NCBI GenBank assembly: GCA_026388255.1
Contig: JAPLKC010000083.1
Span: 53,228 to 117,227, forward strand
Reading direction: 5' to 3'
DNA length: 64,000 bases
Source of the DNA: Pseudomonadota bacterium
Lineage (GTDB): Bacteria; Desulfobacterota; Syntrophorhabdia; Syntrophorhabdales; Syntrophorhabdaceae
Shown here: positions 34,853 through 43,647 of the stretch, in pieces
Position numbering within the stretch: position 1 is the first letter of the stretch
Layout of the letters: the number at the start of each line of letters is the position of its first letter
The notes under the pieces: model-generated
Told to the model about the DNA's origin: nothing
Seen by the model: only the letters and a program-made list of their open reading frames with translations
Databases searched by the model: none
Translations under genes and position numbers: made by a program

Positions 34853-35971
34853 TCATTCTATCCTTTTTTTGAATTTCTTCAAAGCCAGCACAAACACCAA
34901 AATGCCAAAGACAGACAGAAGCAATGTCTCCGGCAGCAGAAAAGACAGGGTGTTTCCTTTCAAGAATATCCCCTTGAGTATGGCAACAAAATACCGGGCC
35001 GGAAAAATATAAGTTATGATCTGAAGGGGCCTGGGCATGTTGAATATGGAAAACATAAAACCTGACAAAAGCAGCGCAGGCAGATATGACACAATCAAAG
35101 ATGCCTGACATGCTACGATCTGTGATTTTGTAACAACCGAGATAAGTATACCCATGCTTAAACCGCCAAAAAGGAATATACTGGACAAGGTTATGAGTAA
35201 AAAGATGTTGCCTTTAAGGGGAACGCCAAAGAGGTATATAACTATCAGAATTGACATGACCATATCAATTAAGCCGATGAGAAAATACGGTATCAACTTG
35301 CCCAGGATCAGCTCCGGCGTTTTCACAGGTGTGGATATGAGCTGTTCCATGGTGCCCCTCTCCCATTCTCTTGCTATGGTGAGTGATGTAAGAAGCGCTG
35401 CGATAATTGACATTATAACGGCGATCAGTCCCGGTATGATAAAATTCCTCGATTTCAGCTCAGGGTTGTACCAGACCCTTGTACGGGCATCAATGAGCGG
35501 CGTTATTCGGCTGCCTGTAAGTCTGTTGGCATAGATGTCCGATATGCCTGTTATATAACCAAGCGCAATAGTTGCCGTGTTTGAATTGCTCCCGTCAACG
35601 ACTATCTGAATCTGTGCGTTCCTGCCTGTCCTTATGTTTTTTGAAAAGTCTTCCGGGATGGATATTGCTGCTTTCGCCTTCCCTGAATCAAGATATCTGT
35701 TTATTTCATCATGTCTGTCCATATAGCCGACTATAGAAAAATAACCTGATTCTTTAAATTCCCTGATAAATTCCCTGCTCAGACTGCTTTTGTCACGGTC
35801 GTAAACCACGGTTGAGAGGTTGTCAACATCGAGAGTAATGGCATATCCAAAGATAAAAAGAAGTATAACGGGCATTAAAAATGCCATGGCAAGGCTTAAA
35901 GGGTCGCGCCGTATCTGGATCAACTCCTTTTTAGCGATTGCCTTTATGCGCAACAGTTTCATATCATGCAA
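34853..35971 (-). CDS. ABC-2 type efflux permease (YbhS-like), subunit 2
   Basis: Inner-membrane permease of 372 residues, paralogous to the previous one, with IAREWERGTMEQLISTPV (about 205-222) as the same signature. The N-terminal span is VILLFIFGYAITLD. Its start overlaps the end of the ATPase at 35964 by 8 bases, showing translational coupling. In the YbhGFSR and YhiI-YhiH-YhhJ systems of enterobacteria the equivalent permeases act with a membrane-fusion protein; the same arrangement is seen here. Confidence 0.9.
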   Translation of the reverse strand: MHDMKLLRIKAIAKKELIQIRRDPLSLAMAFLMPVILLFIFGYAITLDVDNLSTVVYDRDKSSLSREFIREFKESGYFSIVGYMDRHDEINRYLDSGKAKAAISIPEDFSKNIRTGRNAQIQIVVDGSNSNTATIALGYITGISDIYANRLTGSRITPLIDARTRVWYNPELKSRNFIIPGLIAVIMSIIAALLTSLTIAREWERGTMEQLISTPVKTPELILGKLIPYFLIGLIDMVMSILIVIYLFGVPLKGNIFLLITLSSIFLFGGLSMGILISVVTKSQIVACQASLIVSYLPALLLSGFMFSIFNMPRPLQIITYIFPARYFVAILKGIFLKGNTLSFLLPETLLLSVFGILVFVLALKKFKKRIE

Positions 35972-36902
35972 CCTCTATCAGGGTGACGAATACGTCTTCT
36001 AAAGAAGGTACGATCTTTTTTATGCTGCCCACTGTAATACCGGATGTTTTAAGTATCTCTTCAATTTGAGGGAGCGCCGTTCCGGCGTTTTCCACAATTA
36101 TATGGAGTGTGCTGCCAAAAATAGCTGCCTGAACATTATGCCCCTCCAGCGCCTCCATTGCTTCCACAACCCTGTCAACCTCTATCTCAAGGACATCTCT
36201 TGTCATGTATCTACCTTTCAGCTCAGAGGGTTTGCCCTGAGCTATGAGTTTTCCTCTGTAGATCAGACCGAGTCTGTGGCAATATTCCGCTTCATCCATA
36301 TAGTGGGTCGTCACAAATACAGTAGTCCCTGCCTTTGACATTTCGTTGATAAGTTCCCAGAAACGGCGTCTTGATAAAGGATCAACGCCCGATGTAGGCT
36401 CATCAAGGAAAAGTATCGTAGGTTCATGGAGTATTGCGCAGCCCAGGGCAAGTCTCTGCTTGAAACCTCCCGGGAGTTCTTTTGTAATGGCGTCCCGCCG
36501 GTCCATGAGCCCTGCCATATCAAGAACCCATTCCTTCCTTGCCATTTTCTTTTCCTTGGGGACACCGTAAATGCCGCTGAAAAAATCTATATTTTCAGCT
36601 ATCGTGAGATCGTCATAGAGGGAAAACCTCTGGGACATATAACCGATATGTTGTTTTATCTGCTCTGACTGGCGTACGACATCATACCCCCCTAAGGTTC
36701 CATTCCCCTCAGTGGGAGCCAGAAGCCCGCAAAGCATCCTGATAGTCGTTGACTTGCCTGCACCGTTCGGTCCGAGGAACCCGTATATCTCACCCTTCAT
36801 AATACTGAGACTTACATCGTCTACTGCAACGAAATCCCCGAATTTCCGGGTCAAACCTTCAACATTTACCGCAATATCTTCAACAGATTTGTCCTGATTC
36901 AT
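35964..36902 (-). CDS. ABC efflux ATPase, second of two
   Basis: ABC ATPase of 312 residues. Walker [10 protein letters not shown] (about 43-51), signature changed to LPGGFKQ in place of LSGGxxQ, Walker B ILFLDEPTSGVDP and H-loop VTTHYMDEAE. The altered signature (Ser to Pro) suggests that one nucleotide site may be weak, as in heterodimeric exporters. It follows the first ATPase after 107 bases that hold a repeated CTATTAACTG decamer (near 36975-37007). In enterobacterial YbhF the two ATPases are fused in one chain; here they are separate. Confidence 0.92.
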   Translation of the reverse strand: MNQDKSVEDIAVNVEGLTRKFGDFVAVDDVSLSIMKGEIYGFLGPNGAGKSTTIRMLCGLLAPTEGNGTLGGYDVVRQSEQIKQHIGYMSQRFSLYDDLTIAENIDFFSGIYGVPKEKKMARKEWVLDMAGLMDRRDAITKELPGGFKQRLALGCAILHEPTILFLDEPTSGVDPLSRRRFWELINEMSKAGTTVFVTTHYMDEAEYCHRLGLIYRGKLIAQGKPSELKGRYMTRDVLEIEVDRVVEAMEALEGHNVQAAIFGSTLHIIVENAGTALPQIEEILKTSGITVGSIKKIVPSLEDVFVTLIEVA

Positions 36903-37009
36903 TAGATTCCTGTCTCTACTCCTGCTCTAAGGAATTGTTTCAGTTTAATAGGTCCAATAGGAATTATAGTACCTATTAACTGCTGTAGACCCTATTAACT
37001 GTTTCTGCT

Positions 37010-37927
37010 TCATTGCTTCACCATTGAAATAAATACATCCTCTATAGAAGGCAATATCTCCCGGTAATCCTTTATCTCCATGCCTTCAACCTTCAACTTC
37101 TCAATAATTTCAAAAACCATGCTCTTTTCCACAAGGGTAATATGGAGCCTGTCGCCGTAGATGCTCACACCCTGAACACCTTTCATGCGAACAACAACCT
37201 CCCTTGCAGCATGGGCATCATCACTCCACAGCTCTAACATGGGAAGTTTGATAGCTTTTTTAATTTCAGCAGGTTTGTCCTTTACGAGCAGCTTTCCGTT
37301 GTATAAAAGCCCGATCTCCGTACACCGCTCAGCCTCATCCAGATACGCAGTAGAGACAAAGATTGTTACATGCTCTTTCAACAGACCGTAGAGTATTTTC
37401 CAGAAATCCCTCCGCGATACCGGATCAACACCGTTTGTCGGCTCATCGAGGAAAAGAATCTCAGGCGTATGGATAAGGGCACAGGCAAGTCCGAGCTTCT
37501 GCTTCATCCCTCCGGATAGCTTTCCTGCAAGCCTGTCCGTAAAGGGTGTGAGATTGCTGAAGCCAAGGAGCTGCTCGATCCTTGAAGGCCGCTTGCTTTC
37601 AGGGACATCATAAAGGTCTGCGTAAAAAAGAATATTTTCCATAACGGTAAGGTCTTCGTAGAGGCCGAACCGCTGAGACATATAACCGATGTTCTCCTTT
37701 ATCTGCTCGCCCTCTGTAATAATGGAGCGGGACCCAACCCATGCATCACCGGATGTAGGCTCCATAATAGCGGCAAAGAGTCTCATAACCGTTGTTTTCC
37801 CTGCTCCGTCCGGGCCGACAAGACCAAAAAGTTCACCTTTTCTGACTTCAAGGTTGAGGTTATCAACAACTACATTGCCGGCAAAGGTCTTTGTCAGATT
37901 TTCAGTTTTTATGGCAATGTCGTTCAA
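37010..37927 (-). CDS. ABC efflux ATPase, first of two
   Basis: ABC ATPase of 305 residues with Walker A GPDGAGKTT, an intact LSGGMKQ signature, Walker B ILFLDEPTNGVDP and the switch region VSTAYLDEAE, which has Ala-Tyr where the H-loop His is usual. With the second ATPase (LPGG, normal His) it probably makes an asymmetric pair in which each compensates the other. The gene lies 55 bases downstream of the membrane-fusion protein. Confidence 0.92.
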   Translation of the reverse strand: MNDIAIKTENLTKTFAGNVVVDNLNLEVRKGELFGLVGPDGAGKTTVMRLFAAIMEPTSGDAWVGSRSIITEGEQIKENIGYMSQRFGLYEDLTVMENILFYADLYDVPESKRPSRIEQLLGFSNLTPFTDRLAGKLSGGMKQKLGLACALIHTPEILFLDEPTNGVDPVSRRDFWKILYGLLKEHVTIFVSTAYLDEAERCTEIGLLYNGKLLVKDKPAEIKKAIKLPMLELWSDDAHAAREVVVRMKGVQGVSIYGDRLHITLVEKSMVFEIIEKLKVEGMEIKDYREILPSIEDVFISMVKQ

Positions 37928-37982
37928 TATAAACCTCGTAACATATAATACCCGGTCAACATGGAGGGGGATTCAAAAATCA

Positions 37983-38972
37983 TTACGGCTTTAATTCAAT
38001 CCTCACATCTGCTGGCATGCCGGGCTTCAATTCATCATTTACATTTTTTACCCTTACTTTCACACCGAATACGAACTTAACCCGCTCTTCCTGCGTCTGA
38101 ACATTTTTCGGGGTAAATTCCGCCTCGGACGATATAAACGTAACAGTGCCTTCATATACCTTCCCTTTAAATGTATCGACTGTTATTCTTGTCTTTTGCC
38201 CCAGTTTTATCCGGCCAAGCTTGTCCTCTTTCACATATACCTTGATCCACGGCTGCTCAAGATCGCCTATCGTTACAACAGGCGTGCCTGAAGCAATAGT
38301 CTCACCGGCTTCGACATGCTTCCTCAGTACAACACCGTTCACAGGGGCATAGATCATCGTATCCTTTAACCTTTCCTCTGATGCGGTAAGCGCTGCCCGG
38401 GCTTGTTTAACACGGTGTCCCGCGATGTTGATTTCTTCTTTTCTCGGCCCTTCCCTGACGAGGCTCAACACCTCAAGGGCATTCCTGTGGAGGGCTGTAC
38501 GGGCATCGTAGGCGCTTCTTGCAACATCAAACTGGGATGCAGATATGGCACCATTTTTGTAAAGTATCTCTGCCCTTTCATAATCTTTTTTTACCTTTTG
38601 CAGCTCTGCTTCCTGGGCATTCATCTGCGCTTTAGCCTGCTCTATCTCCTGAGAACGGGAACCGGCTGACAGCTCTGCAAGTTTTGTAGTTGCCTCATCC
38701 AGGGATGCCCTGCCCTGGGCCACTACTGAAGCGATCTCTGCACTGTCGAGTCTGGCCAGCAGATCACCGGCTTTTACCTTATCGCCTTCATCCACAAGGC
38801 GTTCCGTAACCCTGCCGGGTGCTTTAAAGCCCACGTTTGTCTCTGTTACCTCAACATTGCCGGAAAGGATCATTGCCCCGTTGTCTTTTTGCTCTTTGAG
38901 GTTATACACGACCAGGAAAGTTATCCCTATGACAATCACAGCTAAAACTATCAAAATTCTCTTTTTCTTCAT
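37983..38972 (-). CDS. HlyD-family membrane-fusion (adaptor) protein
   Basis: Adaptor of 329 residues with an N-terminal membrane anchor (ILIVLAVIVIGITFLVVYN), a split biotinyl-lipoyl domain (GFKAPGRVTERLVDEGDKVKAGDLLARLD, about 49-77, shortened in this text; VVLRKHVEAGETIASGTPVV later), a long coiled coil between (about 85-205) and a beta-barrel domain (LGQKTRITVDTFKG). It would join the inner-membrane ABC exporter to the TolC-like channel. The start overlaps the TolC-like stop by 4 bases. Confidence 0.92.
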   Translation of the reverse strand: MKKKRILIVLAVIVIGITFLVVYNLKEQKDNGAMILSGNVEVTETNVGFKAPGRVTERLVDEGDKVKAGDLLARLDSAEIASVVAQGRASLDEATTKLAELSAGSRSQEIEQAKAQMNAQEAELQKVKKDYERAEILYKNGAISASQFDVARSAYDARTALHRNALEVLSLVREGPRKEEINIAGHRVKQARAALTASEERLKDTMIYAPVNGVVLRKHVEAGETIASGTPVVTIGDLEQPWIKVYVKEDKLGRIKLGQKTRITVDTFKGKVYEGTVTFISSEAEFTPKNVQTQEERVKFVFGVKVRVKNVNDELKPGMPADVRIELKP

Positions 38973-40459
38973 TTCCCTGCCTCCCCGTCATCCCTGTCTT
39001 CGCCAATAGCCTTCCTCAAATAAGCAATGGCAGTCTCTCCATCAAAAATTGCCTGATAATAATCCGTTTCCGCCCTTAAGAGGGTTGTCTGCGCATCAAT
39101 TACATCCTGGCTCATACCGGTACCTGTATCATATTTGAGTAATTCTATTCTGAGGTTTTCGCGTGCGCTCTCAATGGCCTTTCGGGTAACTTCTAACCTC
39201 TCCTGTACATTTGCAATGCTCAGATGGGCATCTCTCACCTCACGGGTTATGGCGTGCTTTAACGAGCGTTCTTCCTCTTTTGCCTTTTCCAGTTGCACCT
39301 TTTCCCTGTTTATCTCCGATTTTATAGACCCGCCGTCCATAATGGGCATCGTCAATTTCACGCCGTAATACCAGTTCTCTCTGAATCCGGTGTCACTGCC
39401 GGCAGCACCGCCATACTGGCCGGCTACAAAAATATCAGGGAGTCTCCTGCCTTCAGCTATCTTTATTCGTTCTTCACTGATAAGCCTCTTTTTGGCAGCG
39501 GCTTTATAATCCGGTCTCCTAGATAATGCCATGTCCGCGCTTTCTGCAAGGGCAGGACGGGATACATCCGCAGTCTTTTCATGAACAATGGAAATCCTGA
39601 CGTTCATATCGTCCATACCCATGAGGGTCTTTAAAAGCTCGTAGGCGCTTGCAAGGCTGTTCTTTACAAGAAGTCTGTTTTCCATCGCATGGGCAAGCTC
39701 AACTTCTGTCTTAAGCAGATCGAGCCTCGGCGCAACACCTGTTTTAAGATAGACCTCCACGTTTCCTTTATGCACCTCAAGCTGTTTCACCGATGCATCA
39801 TTGGCAAGAAGTAGTTTTTCAAGCTGTGCAATCTTGTAATATATGCTTGAGATGTTATAAACAAGCTCCTGCTTACTCATCCTGTAATTGTCCTCGGCAA
39901 CCGTCTTTTTCATTTCAGCTACATTTACACCCCTGAAGAGTCTTCCACCCTTGAATATAGGTAGCTTGAAGGAAACACCGGCATCCCATAAGGTACTTCT
40001 GAATAAAGGAAAATCAGTTCCCGGACCTATAGGCGGCACTATTACAATGGGCGTGAGAGGGGTATCATAACGATACCGGGTAATGCCGCCGCCTGCATCG
40101 ATCTTCGGCATTCTGTCAGCCTTTGCCGAGTCTATCCCGTACGTTTCCGCTTCTATATCCTTTGCAGCTATCCTGATCCTCGGATTGTTTTTCATGGCAT
40201 ATCTGATTAACATTGAAAGCGTATATTTATTGCAATCCTCTCCGGTCAGGGATTTATCTCCTGACAACCCTGCCGTGTTGGCCGACAGGTAATGCTGCCC
40301 CGTTTCCTGTGCATAAGAAGGGGCATGATGCGCCGTACAGATCAGGACAATAATAATAACAGCAATGCATTTAACCATATTTATTCTTTTTTTGATCAAC
40401 ATTTCAGTACCATTCCCTTTCATTTGCCCTTTCATTTGCCCTTTCATTTGCCCTTTCAT
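38969..40459 (-). CDS. TolC-family outer-membrane efflux protein
   Basis: Outer-membrane channel protein of up to 496 residues with two repeats of the long-helix OEP domain (LSMLIRYAMKNNPRIRIA near residue 85; RRPDYKAAAKKRLISEERI near 325). The N-terminus begins with three to four copies of MKGQ encoded by a 12-base tandem repeat; the true start may be any of these or the ATG at 40402, followed by a signal peptide (CIAVIIIVLICTAHHAPSYA). Start and TetR stop overlap (ATGA). Confidence 0.9.
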   Translation of the reverse strand: MKGQMKGQMKGQMKGNGTEMLIKKRINMVKCIAVIIIVLICTAHHAPSYAQETGQHYLSANTAGLSGDKSLTGEDCNKYTLSMLIRYAMKNNPRIRIAAKDIEAETYGIDSAKADRMPKIDAGGGITRYRYDTPLTPIVIVPPIGPGTDFPLFRSTLWDAGVSFKLPIFKGGRLFRGVNVAEMKKTVAEDNYRMSKQELVYNISSIYYKIAQLEKLLLANDASVKQLEVHKGNVEVYLKTGVAPRLDLLKTEVELAHAMENRLLVKNSLASAYELLKTLMGMDDMNVRISIVHEKTADVSRPALAESADMALSRRPDYKAAAKKRLISEERIKIAEGRRLPDIFVAGQYGGAAGSDTGFRENWYYGVKLTMPIMDGGSIKSEINREKVQLEKAKEEERSLKHAITREVRDAHLSIANVQERLEVTRKAIESARENLRIELLKYDTGTGMSQDVIDAQTTLLRAETDYYQAIFDGETAIAYLRKAIGEDRDDGEAGK

Positions 40460-40462
40460 TTG
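40415..40462 (-). repeat. Four 12-bp tandem repeats spanning the tetR/tolC junction
   Basis: Four exact copies of CCCTTTCATTTG on the plus strand. On the coding strand each copy supplies AAAGGG followed a few bases later by an ATG in the same frame, so every unit is both a ribosome-site-like and a start-codon-like element. The unit length is a multiple of three, so gain or loss of copies would not shift the frame. Confidence 0.9.
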
Positions 40463-41121
40463 CCTTCTCCTTCAACATGCCCGCCGAGAGATTTGATTGC
40501 CTCTACTGAAAATACGGTTATATGGTCTGCTATAGATTCTATCTCCTCTGTCCTGAAGTTGTCCTGGTGAAAAAGTTTCTTGATTACATGCTTTGCATAA
40601 ACAAAAAAAAGACACTGGCTGACTATGCTTAAACAACAAAAACGAATTGTCTCTTCGCTCGACGGTTTTTGAAGTATTTTCTGTGCAACAGAAGAAAGAA
40701 ATACAAAAGTAGGCTGTATCGTTTCTTCAATCAGGATATCAAGCGCCTTCGTAGGTTCCATATACTCCCTTGCAACAAGTTTCCCGAACCAGGAATACTG
40801 GCCTTCTTCAAGCGTCCGAAAGAGAAAGGATCTTATAAAAAACCTGAGATGTTCTTCCGGGGTTTTATGTTCATCTATCCGGAGATCGAGGGGATATTTT
40901 TGAAAAGCCACCTCCCGCCAATATTTCAAAACTGAGACGTAAAGACTCTCCTTGTCACCGAAATGATAATTTACGGCAGCAATATTTACATTGGCCTTCT
41001 TACATATATCCCTCACCGTTGCATTTCTGAATCCGTTTTCGGCAAAAGCTTCTCCGGATGCTTCAAGAATACGTTCACGTGTACTTAGGCTGATTTGTTT
41101 ACTATTCTCCATAAACCTCAT
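40456..41121 (-). CDS. TetR-family repressor of the efflux operon (CecR-like)
   Basis: A 221-residue TetR-type regulator. The helix-turn-helix is TVRDICKKANVNIAAVNYHFGDKESLY (about 36-62, shortened here), and the all-helical C-terminal domain resembles that of CecR/YbiH (DUF1956), the regulator of the YbhGFSR operon. It is the first gene of the efflux operon and its promoter contains palindromes that are likely its own operators (41126-41174), so it should repress itself and the exporter until an inducer binds. Confidence 0.9.
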   Translation of the reverse strand: MRFMENSKQISLSTRERILEASGEAFAENGFRNATVRDICKKANVNIAAVNYHFGDKESLYVSVLKYWREVAFQKYPLDLRIDEHKTPEEHLRFFIRSFLFRTLEEGQYSWFGKLVAREYMEPTKALDILIEETIQPTFVFLSSVAQKILQKPSSEETIRFCCLSIVSQCLFFVYAKHVIKKLFHQDNFRTEEIESIADHITVFSVEAIKSLGGHVEGEGK

Positions 41122-41125
41122 TTAT

Positions 41126-41174
41126 AAACATTTGTTTTAATTATATGTTTAAAACAATTGTTTTATTTTGTCAA
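41126..41174 (-). promoter_or_regulatory. Promoter and TetR operators of the efflux operon
   Basis: On the minus strand TTGACA (41174-41169), 17 bases and TAACA-type -10 TAAACA (41151-41146). The perfect 14-base palindrome AAAACAATTGTTTT (41151-41164) lies between the two hexamers, and a second near-palindrome AAACATTTGTTT (41126-41137) lies near the transcript start. Both fit TetR-type operators that would block RNA polymerase. The rest of the 281-base gap to the ankyrin gene shows no other element. Confidence 0.65.
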
Positions 41175-41402
41175 GTATTCTTTCAAAGAAGGTGCGCAAA
41201 TAATTTTCTTCCTTTTGAGGGCAGTCATTGTTATATTTCTATAGTTTATTATAGATTTATGCTTACGGAAGGAGCAAGGTGGTATATATTAATAGTACCA
41301 CAGGTTTACCAGTGGGAATCTGTAAATGGAAAAGGGATAAAAACAACTTTTTTCTGGAAATGATTGCATGGGTTTTTTCAGGAACAGTGAGGTATATTTA
41401 AC

Positions 41403-41981
41403 ATGGACAATCGATTACCTGATTTATTGAAAGCTTGTGAGAAAGGCGATTCGGCAACTGTAAGGATTATGTTGGGCAGGGGCGCCGACATAAATGTGGC
41501 GGACAATAATGGATCGACTCCGATCTTCTATGCTTCTATGTATGGTTTTGCCGATACGGCAAGGGTACTTATCGATCATAACGCAGATATTAACGCAAAG
41601 AATAATCTCGGCAATACACCCCTCATGTATGCATGCACATCAGGTCACGCAAACGTTGTTAAGTTACTGCTGTCCAGAAATACCGATGCAAATCTAAAAG
41701 ACAAGTTTGACGATACCTGTATCATCATTGCAAGCAAAAGAGGCTACATAGAAGTTGTGAAACTGCTTGCTGCCTATAAAGCGGATTTAAACGCCAGGGA
41801 CAGGCACGGCAATACCTCTCTGATGCATGCCTGCCTGAGTTCACACACGGGAATAGCCGCTTTTCTCATAGAAAACAACGCCGACCTGTCGGCTGCCAAC
41901 GACAAAAATCAAACTGTCCTCGATATTGCCGTCAAGATGAGACTTGATAAGATAGCTGATGTTATAAAGAAGAAAACATAA
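41403..41981 (+). CDS. Ankyrin-repeat protein
   Basis: A 192-residue protein made almost wholly of five to six ankyrin repeats of 33 residues (for example NNGSTPIFYASMYGFADTAR, then VLIDHNADINAKNNLGNTPL). No signal peptide or catalytic domain. Ankyrin proteins bind other proteins; the partner is unknown. Monocistronic, with no strong ribosome site (GAGGTATATTTAAC). Confidence 0.92.
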   Translation: MDNRLPDLLKACEKGDSATVRIMLGRGADINVADNNGSTPIFYASMYGFADTARVLIDHNADINAKNNLGNTPLMYACTSGHANVVKLLLSRNTDANLKDKFDDTCIIIASKRGYIEVVKLLAAYKADLNARDRHGNTSLMHACLSSHTGIAAFLIENNADLSAANDKNQTVLDIAVKMRLDKIADVIKKKT

Positions 41982-42001
41982 AGGCAGGATCAATACAAAA
42001 C

Positions 42002-42466
42002 TTACATAATTTTGATGATTTCATAAGTCCGTTTACCTCCAGGGGCAGAAAAATTCACTTCATCTCCTACAGATTTGCCCATTAATGCCCTGCCGAGAGG
42101 CGAACTCATGGAAATTTTACCATTTTGGATATCGGATTCGTAGGGACCTACCAATTGATAAACCACCTCTTCGTCGGTATCAAGATTCATCAGGGTAATA
42201 TTGCATCCGAATTCAACGTTTTCACCTCCAGCCTTTTTCACGTCTACAACTTCTGAATTCGTGATCATCACTTCTACTTCGGCAATCTTTTTCTGGAGGA
42301 ACTGGTATTCCTCTTTTGCAGCATCCAATTCGGCATTTTCCGAAATATCACCATGAGCCCTTGCCTCTTCTATCGCAAGTATAATTTTCGGCCTTTTGAC
42401 GGTAAGCAGCAACTCGCGTTCTTTCTTCAGATTTTCATAGCCTTCACGTGTAATAGGTGATTTCAT
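42002..42466 (-). CDS. greA: GreA-type transcription elongation factor
   Basis: A 154-residue GreA/GreB-family protein. The N-terminal coiled coil carries the acidic tip (AHGDISENAELDAAKEEYQF, about 36-55) that reaches the RNA polymerase active site and stimulates RNA cleavage; the C-terminal FKBP-like domain has SPLGRALMGKSVGDEV. I choose the ATG at 42466 (GGGGGT upstream) over an upstream TTG. GreA fits better than GreB because of the DISENAE motif. Confidence 0.9.
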   Translation of the reverse strand: MKSPITREGYENLKKERELLLTVKRPKIILAIEEARAHGDISENAELDAAKEEYQFLQKKIAEVEVMITNSEVVDVKKAGGENVEFGCNITLMNLDTDEEVVYQLVGPYESDIQNGKISMSSPLGRALMGKSVGDEVNFSAPGGKRTYEIIKIM

Positions 42467-42619
42467 ATCGACCCCCAATATAATCCGAGCATAAAAAACA
42501 ATAACACTGTTTCATGCAGATTTTCAATACGTTTCAACTCATATCCCTGCATCTTAAGGGAAAATCAGCATTATCGCCTGCCGGGATTGTAGTAGATTTA
42601 TTAGAATTCAATTACAGAA

Positions 42620-43057
42620 TTACTTTGATGTTTTGTCCGTTCCGATGCATTTTCCATCGTAATAATCCCACACATTACACATACTTCCATTTTTAAAGGT
42701 ACAGTTTCCCTGTTCATTATCCATGTTGTTATTCCCTGTAGCTGTATACATTCCCCCTGTAATCACACAAATTCTTGCAGCAGGGGTTACATAACCGGTA
42801 ACCTTTACACCGCCTACAGGGCATTCTCCTCTGAACATAGCCCATTCCTCGCACTGACGGTTCTCTTTAAATATGCAAATACCGTATTCTCCTCCATCAC
42901 CCCTTTTTTGGATAGAGAGTGTTCCGCCCTTGTTTACGCAGTTGACTGAAGCTGGATTGGCAATAGCAGCCTTATTCATACCGGCGCATCCAACGGGGAA
43001 GACGATTGCTAAAATAAGAAATGTAATTGAAGTAAAAATAACAACTAATTTTTTCAT
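42620..43057 (-). CDS. Lipoprotein with two DUF333-like modules
   Basis: An exported protein of 145 residues. The signal peptide ends VFPVGCAG, a plausible lipobox. Two Cys-containing modules of about 50 residues follow: NPASVNCVNKGGTL...CIFKENRQCEEWAMFRGECP and ARICVITGGMYT...CTFKNGSMCNVWDYYDGKC, each like DUF333 (putative hemolysin-type, three to four conserved Cys). Probably disulfide-stabilised on the membrane surface. Monocistronic. Confidence 0.82.
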   Translation of the reverse strand: MKKLVVIFTSITFLILAIVFPVGCAGMNKAAIANPASVNCVNKGGTLSIQKRGDGGEYGICIFKENRQCEEWAMFRGECPVGGVKVTGYVTPAARICVITGGMYTATGNNNMDNEQGNCTFKNGSMCNVWDYYDGKCIGTDKTSK

Positions 43058-43108
43058 ATAAACCCTCCGGATACAGTTACTATATCCTTACTACCTTCAG
43101 GAGTATTA

Positions 43109-43498
43109 TTATTTCTCCTGCTCGCCAATCAACGGCAGCACCTTGTCTATGCGGAAATAAACGAGATAGCGTTTTTCCTTCTGCTGGTCTTCTGGTACTG
43201 TGTAAGATTTTCTCCATCTTATTTTTGCAATGGCTTCTGGATCGGTTTCTTCTTTAATCCTGGAAAGATACAATCTTTTTCCAACGAACTTTTCTCCAGC
43301 CTCTATGAAAATATATGCAGCATGAGGGTTTGACCTTAAATTTTCATGGGTCAGACGTTCAGTCATAATATATGCAATAGTTTCCTCATCGATGAAATGT
43401 GGCCTCGAATAAATAGCCACATTTACCTTTCCCTCTGAATCTGCCGTTGCCAGTACTCCATAGCCGGTTACATTTTCAAAATATTCACTGAGATCCAT
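43109..43498 (-). CDS. Pyridoxamine-5'-phosphate-oxidase-like flavin protein
   Basis: A 129-residue split-barrel protein of the PNPOx-like group (YGVLATADSEGKVNVAIYSR, then FVGKRLYLSRIKEETDPEA). Members bind FMN or F420 and act on varied substrates. I choose ATG 43498 with AGGAGG 6 bases upstream. Function beyond flavin binding is unknown. Confidence 0.82.
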   Translation of the reverse strand: MDLSEYFENVTGYGVLATADSEGKVNVAIYSRPHFIDEETIAYIMTERLTHENLRSNPHAAYIFIEAGEKFVGKRLYLSRIKEETDPEAIAKIRWRKSYTVPEDQQKEKRYLVYFRIDKVLPLIGEQEK

Positions 43499-43647
43499 CA
43501 ATGCCCTCCTGTATAATCCGAAAGTAATGTAAATATATATTCATTATAGCAAGATTTCATCTATAGACAATGATTTTTTAACATAGGCCTTATCATATAA
43601 ATAAAGTTTCTGTTGCTAAAGACACCTATATTCATTATGTTATATTA

